Assembly (NCBI GenBank): GCA_035288045.1
Contig: DATEBA010000063.1
Span: forward strand, 1-34,213
Source: DATEBA01 sp035288045
Lineage (GTDB): Bacteria; Actinomycetota; UBA4738; HRBIN12
DNA length: 34,213 nt
Direction: 5' to 3'
In this document: one piece after another, positions 23,501 to 29,435 of the stretch
Position numbering within the stretch: position 1 is the stretch's first letter
How the letters are laid out: each line of letters begins with the position of its first letter
Program-made: the position numbers and the translations under genes
Notes under the pieces: generated by a model
What the model was told of the DNA's origin: nothing
The model's input: only the letters and a program-made list of their open reading frames with translations
The model's database searches: none

Positions 23501-25530
23501 CCGGCCACTGTGGCACTGCCCGCCGCGGAGCCGGCCGCGAGCGGCGCCGGCAGGAAAGCCCGGAACGAAGCACCACCGCCCTCCCGATCTCCGACGCGCG
23601 CCCACCCGCCGTGGAGCTCGGCGAACCGCGCCACCAGGGAGAGCCCGATCCCGAGACCGGGGCCCCGGCCACCTTGCCGGAACGGCTCGAAGATCGCGGC
23701 GCGCAGCTCCTCGGGAACCCCGGGCCCGGCGTCCTCGACGGCAACCAGCACGCCGTCGTTCTCGTACCACACGCGGACCCAGATCCGAGTGCTTGGATCC
23801 GCGTGCTTGGCCGCGTTCAACACGAGGTTCTCGACGATCCGCTCGACCTGCACCGGATCGACCGCCACCTCCAGCTCTGGCGCCTCGACCTCGACCGTGC
23901 GACCCTCGAGCGCCAGCTCCCCGACGATCCGGCGTGCCAGGGCTCCGACGTCGGTCGGCTTGCGGTTGGGCTCGACGATGCCGCGCTCGAGGCGGTCGAG
24001 GTCCAGCAGGTCCGTCACGAGCCGGTGGAGTTTCCGCGCGGAAACGACGATCCCGCCGATGAGATCCGCGCGCGAGCCCTCGGGCAGATCCCCGCCCTCA
24101 CGCTCCAGACTCACCGCCGAGCCGAGCACCGCGGTGATCGGCCCCCGGAGGTCGTGCGAGACTGCGTGCAACTGCAGGTTCTTCAGCTCGTCGAGCTTCC
24201 TCAGGTGCTCCGCGGCCTCTCGCTCCCGCTGCCACGCGAGCTCCAGCTCCCCCTCAACACGCTTGCGTGCCGTGATGTCCATCATCACGCCCTCGGTCAG
24301 CCACGGCTTGCCCGGCGCGTCGCGGAGCACGACCGCGCTCTCGTGCACCCAGATCTCCCGTCCCTCGGTGTGGATCATCCGGTACTCGTGGTCGAGCGGC
24401 TCCCCGGTCTCTCGGTGGTGTACGTACTCGTCCCACACCCGGTCGATGTCGTCGGGGTGAACGTGCTCGCGCCAGAAGTAGGGATCGGTCAGCCACTGCT
24501 CCTGCGTGCACCCCAGGAGATCGATGACCTGGGGGCTCACGTACATGCTCTCGCCCCACTCGTCGACGGGGTCGATGTAGGTGACGGCGGGGACCGCCTC
24601 GATCAGTCCTTGGAACTTCTTCTGGGTCTGCTCCAGCGCCCCCTCGGCCCACACGCGGTCGGTGATGTCGACGGCTACCCCAAGGATGCCCACGATCGAG
24701 CCCTCCCCGTCGCGCATCGGCACAACGTGGCACTCGAACCGTCGCCCTCGCCAGTTCTGCTCGTAGGCTCGTGAGTTCCCGTCGAGCGCCTCGAGGTGCG
24801 CGGCGATCGGCATGAAGTCGCGGTCCTCGGTCTCGAAGTGCTCGAAGAGCGTGACGCCGACCGCCTCGTCCGGAACCAGTCCGATGGCCGCCAAAGCGCC
24901 GCCAACCATCGAGGTGAAACGGAGTTCGGTGTCCGTCGACCAGAGGATCCCCGGCATCTGCTCGGCGGTAACGCGGAACCGGACGTCGCGCTCCCATGCG
25001 AGCTCCTCCGCGCGGCGGCGCTCGTCGATCGAGCTTCGGAGCTCGGTCATCGCCCGACGATGCTCCAGGAGGGTCATGACCTGGCGGCCCAGGACCACCA
25101 GCCCGGCGGCCTCGTCGGCGGAGAGGGACCTCGGTCGAAGGTCCATCACACAGAGAGTGCCGAGCGGAAACCCGTCTGTGGACACGAGGGGGACGCCGGC
25201 GTAGAACCGGACGAGGGGCTGCGCGGTGACGAGGCCGTGGCCTGCGAAGCGCTCGTCGGTTGTCGCATCGTTCACGATCGTGATGCCCCGGTGGCGGATC
25301 GTCTCCTCGGCGAAGGAGCCGACGCGCGGCACCTCGCCCGGCTCGAGACCCACAACGGCCTTCCCCCACACACGGTCCGCATCCACCAGAGCGACGACGG
25401 CTACGGGAGTGCCGCACTGGTGCGCGGCCAGCCGCGCGAGGTCGTCGAAGGATTCTTCCGACGGCGTGTCGAGGACGTCGTAGAGACCGAGCGCCGCCAG
25501 GCGAGCCTCTTCCGAGACGGAATCGTTCAT
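23497..25530 (-). CDS. GAF-PAS-PAS sensor histidine kinase (HisKA)
   Basis: A 677-residue soluble kinase. Residues 1-160 are a GAF domain of the common RLAALGLYDVLDTPSEESFD type. PAS 1 lies at about 180-292 and PAS 2 at about 303-425, each ending in a VDITDR or MDITARK linker. HisKA has AVSHDLRGP with the phosphorylated His at 459. The ATPase domain shows NLVLNAAKHA and the G-box residues of DAGPGVPEEL and GLGIGLSLV. The C-terminus is a low-complexity Ala/Gly tail. No partner regulator lies next to it. The signal is unknown; GAF and PAS could bind small molecules or cofactors. The start codon has no strong ribosome-binding site. Confidence 0.9.
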   Translation of the reverse strand: MNDSVSEEARLAALGLYDVLDTPSEESFDDLARLAAHQCGTPVAVVALVDADRVWGKAVVGLEPGEVPRVGSFAEETIRHRGITIVNDATTDERFAGHGLVTAQPLVRFYAGVPLVSTDGFPLGTLCVMDLRPRSLSADEAAGLVVLGRQVMTLLEHRRAMTELRSSIDERRRAEELAWERDVRFRVTAEQMPGILWSTDTELRFTSMVGGALAAIGLVPDEAVGVTLFEHFETEDRDFMPIAAHLEALDGNSRAYEQNWRGRRFECHVVPMRDGEGSIVGILGVAVDITDRVWAEGALEQTQKKFQGLIEAVPAVTYIDPVDEWGESMYVSPQVIDLLGCTQEQWLTDPYFWREHVHPDDIDRVWDEYVHHRETGEPLDHEYRMIHTEGREIWVHESAVVLRDAPGKPWLTEGVMMDITARKRVEGELELAWQREREAAEHLRKLDELKNLQLHAVSHDLRGPITAVLGSAVSLEREGGDLPEGSRADLIGGIVVSARKLHRLVTDLLDLDRLERGIVEPNRKPTDVGALARRIVGELALEGRTVEVEAPELEVAVDPVQVERIVENLVLNAAKHADPSTRIWVRVWYENDGVLVAVEDAGPGVPEELRAAIFEPFRQGGRGPGLGIGLSLVARFAELHGGWARVGDREGGGASFRAFLPAPLAAGSAAGSATVAG

Positions 25531-25573
25531 CGCTTCTAGGAATATCGACCGGGCAGCGGCGGCTCATGACCCC

Positions 25574-25612
25574 CCCGACGGACCATCCCCGCCCCACCCG
25601 ACGGAGCCATCC
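25574..25612. repeat. Imperfect direct repeat upstream of the GAF-PAS kinase
   Basis: CCCGACGGACCATCC (25574-25588) and CCCGACGGAGCCATCC (25597-25612) are two near-identical copies about 23 bases apart, in the 107-base gap between the kinase start and the CBS-BON stop. The spacing is about two helical turns. It could be an operator for the kinase gene; nothing else is seen in this gap. Confidence 0.4.
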
Positions 25613-25637
25613 GGGGTCGCCCGGGCAGACGACCGGC

Positions 25638-26339
25638 CTAGCGCGCACCGATCGCCAGGCGCTCCCAGGTCACGGGCACCGGCACGTCCTCGGTCCGGCC
25701 GGGACGGTAGGACAGGCGCGACTCGACGGCGACCACGCCGTCGACCGCCCGGACGCGGTCGACGAGCGCCGGCACCAGGGCCCGCCGTTCGAGCTGGCCG
25801 TCGAGGACCACTACGCCGTCGCGCACCCTCGCCCGCACCGTCCCGGGCTCCAGGGACAGCTCGCCCTCGATGATCTCGTGGACCACCTCGCGCTCGATCT
25901 CGAAGTCCGGCCTGGTGAAGACCTTGAGCAGATCCGGCTGGGAGACGATCCCGACGAGCAGTCCCGACGGTGCCAAGACCGGGAGACGCTTGACCCCCCG
26001 GTCGCGCATCAGTCGCGCCGACTCGGCGATCGTGGCGTCGGGATTCACGGTGCAAGCCGGGGAGGTCATCAGCTGGCCCGCCACGAGCCCCCGCGCCTTC
26101 GAGCGCTCCGCCCGTCGCTCCGGCGGCTCGAACAGGCGCGGCGGGTCGTGCAGCTCGGGATCTCCCTTGAGGAGCAGGTCGCCCTCGGTGACCACGCCGA
26201 CCAGGGCCCCGTCCGCGTCTACAACGGGCAGCGCGCCGACCCGATACTCGCGCATCAGACGAACGATCTCCTTGAAGGGGGCGGACTCGCCGACCACGAC
26301 GACGGTCCTGGTCATCACGTCGTTCACCGTGCGCTGCAT
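25638..26339 (-). CDS. Two-CBS plus BON domain protein
   Basis: A 233-residue soluble protein. CBS 1 (about residues 1-60) has VNDVMTRTVVVV, ALPVVDADGALVGVVTEGDL; CBS 2 (about 85-145) has VAGQLMTSPACTV and RLPVLAPSGLLVGIVSQPDL. The C-terminal BON domain (about 148-213) reads LEPGTVRARVRDGVVVLDGQ with VDGVVAVESRL. CBS pairs usually bind adenine nucleotides; BON may bind lipid or partner proteins. GAGG precedes the ATG at 26339 by about 7 bases. It is divergent from the DosS-like kinase, which makes it a candidate member of that regulon, as the CBS protein Hrp1 is in Mycobacterium tuberculosis; that link is inference. Confidence 0.88.
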   Translation of the reverse strand: MQRTVNDVMTRTVVVVGESAPFKEIVRLMREYRVGALPVVDADGALVGVVTEGDLLLKGDPELHDPPRLFEPPERRAERSKARGLVAGQLMTSPACTVNPDATIAESARLMRDRGVKRLPVLAPSGLLVGIVSQPDLLKVFTRPDFEIEREVVHEIIEGELSLEPGTVRARVRDGVVVLDGQLERRALVPALVDRVRAVDGVVAVESRLSYRPGRTEDVPVPVTWERLAIGAR

Positions 26340-26358
26340 CACCACCACCTCGCGGCAG

Positions 26359-26364
26359 AGCCTA
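26359..26364 (-). promoter_or_regulatory. -10 element TAGGCT of the CBS-BON gene
   Basis: TAGGCT (26364-26359) lies 19 bases before the ATG, giving a leader of about 12 bases that contains the GAGG ribosome-binding site. No -35 consensus is seen, which would fit an activator-dependent promoter. Confidence 0.45.
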
Positions 26365-26387
26365 GGAGCCGCTCCGGTCGTCACGTA

Positions 26388-26401
26388 GGGCCGGAGGACC
26401 C
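26388..26401. promoter_or_regulatory. Candidate Dos-type operator A
   Basis: GGGCCGGAGGACCC is a partial palindrome of the form GGGnC-N4-GnCCC, the half-site spacing of the DosR box (GGGAC-N4-GTCCC), with one change per half. Its centre is about 42 bases upstream of the predicted CBS-BON start site and 50 upstream of the kinase start. A similar motif occurs in the next gap of the cluster. Sequence of this kind can arise by chance in GC-rich DNA. Confidence 0.3.
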
Positions 26402-26432
26402 CCGTCGCGGAGTCCGGACGCCGCCCGGGCGA

Positions 26433-26438
26433 TACGCT
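26433..26438 (+). promoter_or_regulatory. Leaderless-type -10 (TACGCT) of the DosS-like kinase
   Basis: TACGCT (26433-26438), then six bases, then GTG at 26445. The predicted transcription start falls on the start codon, and no ribosome-binding site exists. Hexamer and spacing are identical to those before the gene at 12998. Confidence 0.6.
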
Positions 26439-26444
26439 GTTTCC

Positions 26445-28082
26445 GTGAAAGCGGATCGAGCCGCCGGCACCGCAGGAGACCGGGACGCCAAGCTCATCGA
26501 GGCCGGGCTCGCCCTCTCGTCCGAGCTGGCGCTCGACTCGGTCTTGCAGAGGATCGTCGACCTCGCCGCCGAGATCACAGGCGCGCGCTACGGGGCGTTG
26601 GCGGTACTCGGCCGAAACGGGCGGATAGCCGACTTCGTGACGACCGGGATCTCCGCTGAGGAGCGCGCGGCGCTCGGCGACCCGCCGGCCGGCCGGGGCA
26701 TCCTCGGCGTGATCCTCGAGGAACAGCGCCCGCTCCGGATCCGCGACGTCACGAACGACCCGCGTGCCGTGGGCCTGCCGGAGGGGCACCCTCCGATGCG
26801 CTCGTTCCTCGGAGCCCCGGTCATGGCCCGCGGGCGCCTGTTCGGAAACCTGTACCTGACCGAGAAGCGAGAGGCTGCGGAGTTCACCGACGAGGACGAG
26901 GCAGCGATCCTGGTCCTCGCGACGCAGGCCGGTGTCGCAATCGAGAACGCGCGCCTCTACGAGGAGAGCCGGCTCCGCGAGCAATGGCTCGACGCGGTGC
27001 GCGAGATCGCGACCCACATCCTCTCCGGGAAGATCGAAGGAGACGAGACCCTCGAGCTCGTGGCCGAGCGGGCGCGAGAGCTCGTGCGAGCGGACGTCGC
27101 GACGATCGCGGTCCCCGAGCCCGGTGGGCAGACGCTCACCCTGCGCGTAGCGGTCGGCGCGCACGCCGACCGGCTGCGCGGATGGCGGTTCCCCATCGCC
27201 GACTCAGTGTCCGGCGAGGTCATCCGCTTCGGGCGTGCGGCGATCCTCGACGACGCGACCGACGACTCCCGAGCTCATCAGCCGCTGGTACACCTGGGCG
27301 ACATCGGGCCCTCGATGTTCGTGCCGCTCACCACCGGGGGCCGCGCATTCGGCACCCTCGCCGTCGCGAACCGATCGGGCGGTCCGACCTTCGGTGAGGA
27401 GGATCTCCGGCTGGTCGAGACCTTCGCCACGCAGGCCTCGATCGTGCTGGAACACGAGCGCGCGCAGGCGGAGGTCCGGCGCCTCATGCTCCTCGAGGAT
27501 CGGGAGCGCATAGCCAAGGAGCTTCACGACGGAGTGATCCAGGCCCTGTTCGCCGTAGGCATGGGGCTCCAGGGCGCCGCCGCCCTCAGCCGCAACGACG
27601 AGCAGGCCAAGCGCATCGAGGGCGCCGTCGCAGAGATCGACCGAGCGATCCGCGACCTCCGCAACTACATATTCGGCCTGCGCCCCGGGATCCTCGCCGA
27701 CCGGCACCTCGACCAGGCGATCCGCGAGCTGGCCAAGGAGTTCGAGGAGAAGAGCGGCGTCGTGACGGTAGTGGATGTAGAGGAGGACGTCGCCGGAGAG
27801 CTCGCCTCGCTCGCTCAAGACATCGTGCAGATGTCGCGCGAGGCGCTCTCGAACGTCGGCCGGCATGCCAACGCGGCGACGTGCCGTGTCACGCTTCGAC
27901 GCGAGGACGGGCTCGCGCTCCTCGAGGTCGACGACGACGGCAACGGCTTCGATCCAGAGCGAGCCACCTCGGGTCAGGGCCTGGCGAACCTCCGCGACCG
28001 GGCGGCCGCGATCGGTGGAGCCGCCGAGATCGAGAGCTCGCCGGAAACCGGCACGATCGTCCGGATCTCCCTTCCGCTCTAG
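26445..28082 (+). CDS. DosS/DosT-like two-GAF sensor histidine kinase, probable haem sensor
   Basis: A 545-residue soluble kinase with GAF-A (about 19-160), GAF-B (about 175-325), HisKA_3 (RERIAKELHDGVIQALF, His 361) and an ATPase domain (EALSNVGRHANA, VDDDGNGFD). It follows mycobacterial DosS along its length. GAF-A keeps GHPPMRSFLG: His 115 corresponds to the proximal haem ligand H149 of DosS, and Tyr 137 (FGNLYLT) to distal Y171, with the same 22-residue spacing. At the position of DosS Glu87 there is Ala 53, small as in DosT (Gly). Haem binding is therefore likely, inferred from residues only. The GTG start was chosen for its leaderless promoter; upstream extension would run across the divergent CBS-BON gene. 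The partner is the regulator at 28672. Confidence 0.9.
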   Translation: MKADRAAGTAGDRDAKLIEAGLALSSELALDSVLQRIVDLAAEITGARYGALAVLGRNGRIADFVTTGISAEERAALGDPPAGRGILGVILEEQRPLRIRDVTNDPRAVGLPEGHPPMRSFLGAPVMARGRLFGNLYLTEKREAAEFTDEDEAAILVLATQAGVAIENARLYEESRLREQWLDAVREIATHILSGKIEGDETLELVAERARELVRADVATIAVPEPGGQTLTLRVAVGAHADRLRGWRFPIADSVSGEVIRFGRAAILDDATDDSRAHQPLVHLGDIGPSMFVPLTTGGRAFGTLAVANRSGGPTFGEEDLRLVETFATQASIVLEHERAQAEVRRLMLLEDRERIAKELHDGVIQALFAVGMGLQGAAALSRNDEQAKRIEGAVAEIDRAIRDLRNYIFGLRPGILADRHLDQAIRELAKEFEEKSGVVTVVDVEEDVAGELASLAQDIVQMSREALSNVGRHANAATCRVTLRREDGLALLEVDDDGNGFDPERATSGQGLANLRDRAAAIGGAAEIESSPETGTIVRISLPL

Positions 28083-28102
28083 CCACCCCGGTTGCTCCTT
28101 CG

Positions 28103-28116
28103 GCGACGGAGGTCCC
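28103..28116. promoter_or_regulatory. Candidate Dos-type operator B
   Basis: GCGACGGAGGTCCC is a partial palindrome (read on the other strand GGGAC-CTCC-GTCGC, one half-site perfect against the DosR box). It shares the GGAG centre with candidate A at 26388 and lies about 64 bases before the next gene's ATG. The rest of the 91-base gap shows nothing else. Confidence 0.3.
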
Positions 28117-28161
28117 TGCTCGCCTGGGTCCATCGGCCCCTCCCCCCTAGCCGGCCCGTGT

Positions 28162-28167
28162 CAAGCT
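28162..28167 (+). promoter_or_regulatory. Weak leaderless-type -10 (CAAGCT)
   Basis: CAAGCT is followed by six bases and the ATG at 28174. It departs from TANNNT at the first base. The absence of a ribosome-binding site before the ATG is what makes it worth listing. Confidence 0.25.
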
Positions 28168-28173
28168 GTGCGC

Positions 28174-28662
28174 ATGTTCGTTCGCTACTTCGTCGAGCTG
28201 CCGCTTCCGCACGGAGCGGTCGAGGCCGCGCTCCTTCGCAACCCCGGAGCCTGGGTGCAGGGTCTCGCGCAGGAGGCAGAGGACCACGGCGCGACGCTCC
28301 TAGCCGAGGTTGGCTTCGGCGACTCGATGCGCGTGGAGAGAACCGTCGCGATCGAGCTCGCGGAACCCATCCGGGTCGGCTCCAAGATCATGCTGCCCCT
28401 GCGCTGGACCGCTGCGAAGCGGGCCGCACTGTTCCCCAAGCTCGAGGCGGACGTCGAGGTCGCCGGGATCGGCCCCAATCGCACGCAGCTGTCCATAACC
28501 GGCCGGTACGATCCCCCGCTCGGAGCGGTGGGAAGGGCGATCGACAAGGCGCTCCTGCATCGCATCGCGGAGGCCACGATCAAGGACTTCCTCGACCGGA
28601 TCGCCAGGCGGATCGAGGACCAGCCCCCGGAGCAGGCCGAGGTCGCCGCCTCCGAAGGGTAG
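28174..28662 (+). CDS. Small START/SRPBCC-like protein between kinase and regulator
   Basis: A 162-residue soluble protein without signal or membrane segment. The opening strand (VRYFVELPLPHGAVEAALL), the central PLRWTAAKRAALFPKLEADV and AGIGPNRTQLSITGRYDPP strands and the long C-terminal helix (IDKALLHRIAEATIKDFLDR) suggest a START/SRPBCC helix-grip fold, which binds hydrophobic ligands. I do not recognise a specific family. It lies between the DosS-like kinase and the DosR-like regulator, and its TAG stop forms part of the regulator's -10 hexamer. A role in ligand binding for the sensor system, or a simple downstream target, would both fit. The last 15 residues are a charged tail. Confidence 0.7.
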   Translation: MFVRYFVELPLPHGAVEAALLRNPGAWVQGLAQEAEDHGATLLAEVGFGDSMRVERTVAIELAEPIRVGSKIMLPLRWTAAKRAALFPKLEADVEVAGIGPNRTQLSITGRYDPPLGAVGRAIDKALLHRIAEATIKDFLDRIARRIEDQPPEQAEVAASEG

Positions 28663-28665
28663 GAT
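28660..28665 (+). promoter_or_regulatory. Leaderless-type -10 (TAGGAT) overlapping a stop codon
   Basis: TAGGAT (28660-28665) starts with the TAG stop of the preceding gene and is followed by six bases and the GTG at 28672. The predicted transcription start coincides with the start codon, so the regulator can be made independently of the kinase message. Confidence 0.6.
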
Positions 28666-28671
28666 TGGGCG

Positions 28672-29340
28672 GTGACCGGGCAGCAACCACTTCGAGTGAT
28701 GTTGGTCGACGACCACGAGATAGTAAGAAGCGGCCTTCGCTCGCTGCTGCAGTCGACCGAAGACATCGTCGTGACGGCCGAGGCCGGAACGGTCCGCGAG
28801 GCGGTCGACGAGGCCGAGCGGAGCCGTCCTGACGTGGTCATCATGGACGTGCGCCTCGCCGACGGGAGCGGGATCGAGGCCACGCGCGAGATCCGCGCGA
28901 AACACCCGAAGACCCGGGTGCTGATGCTCACCTCTTTCGCCGACGACGAGGCACTGTTCTCCTCGATCATGGCCGGCGCGTCGGGGTACGTGCTGAAGCA
29001 GGTGAAGAGCGGCGAGCTCCTGCGCGCGGTCCGCGCCGTGGGCAAGGGTGACAGCCTGCTGGACCCCGCGGTGACCAGCGCCGTCCTCGAGCGCCTTCGG
29101 AAGGGCAAGCACCTGCTGAAGGACGAGAAGCTCGCTCGCCTCTCGCCTCAGGAAGAGCGAATCCTCTCCCTGGTCGCCGACGGCAAGACCAACAAGGAGA
29201 TCGGCCAAGAGCTGCACCTCGCCGAGAAGACCGTGAAGAACTACGTCTCCAGCATCCTCTCCAAGCTCGAGGTGGCGCGCCGTGCGGAGGCCGCCGCTTA
29301 CCTCGCGCGGCACACGACGACGCCCGGAAGCGTCGAGTAG
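28672..29340 (+). CDS. DosR/NarL-type response regulator
   Basis: A 222-residue regulator. The receiver has LRVMLVDDHEIVRSGL with the acidic pair, the phosphorylated Asp at about 59 (PDVVIMDVRLADGSGIE), LTSFADDEAL and GYVLKQ (the conserved Lys). The LuxR-type DNA-binding part reads LSPQEERILSLVADGKTNKE and LAEKTVKNYVSSILSKLEV. The LAEKTVKNYVS helix, the ASGYV segment and the SLLDP stretch match DosR of mycobacteria closely. It should be the target of the DosS-like kinase. The GTG start has no ribosome-binding site but a leaderless promoter. Confidence 0.92.
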   Translation: MTGQQPLRVMLVDDHEIVRSGLRSLLQSTEDIVVTAEAGTVREAVDEAERSRPDVVIMDVRLADGSGIEATREIRAKHPKTRVLMLTSFADDEALFSSIMAGASGYVLKQVKSGELLRAVRAVGKGDSLLDPAVTSAVLERLRKGKHLLKDEKLARLSPQEERILSLVADGKTNKEIGQELHLAEKTVKNYVSSILSKLEVARRAEAAAYLARHTTTPGSVE

Positions 29341-29407
29341 GCGCCCCCAGGGTCCTAGCCCAGCCCTTGAAGTCCCCCGTCCTCAAGTAGCCGAACGACG
29401 ATCCTCG

Positions 29408-29432
29408 AAGGGCGGGGCGAGTCCCCGCCCTT
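29408..29432. terminator. Bidirectional hairpin terminator between regulator and aconitase
   Basis: AAGGGCGGGG, a 5-base loop (CGAGT) and CCCCGCCCTT form a perfect 10-bp stem. It is the strongest hairpin in the window and lies between two convergent stops (29340 and 29436). The stem's A/T ends give a short T-run in either direction. Confidence 0.8.
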
Positions 29433-29435
29433 GGG

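Noticed and set aside
25566..26444. Upstream extension of the DosS-like frame, making a longer protein
   Set aside because: The added segment runs antisense through the CBS-BON gene and is non-globular; the GTG at 26445 has a fitting promoter.
28672..29340. Perfect DosR box near the regulator gene
   Set aside because: No full GGGAC-N4-GTCCC palindrome is present in the window; only the two partial motifs reported were found.
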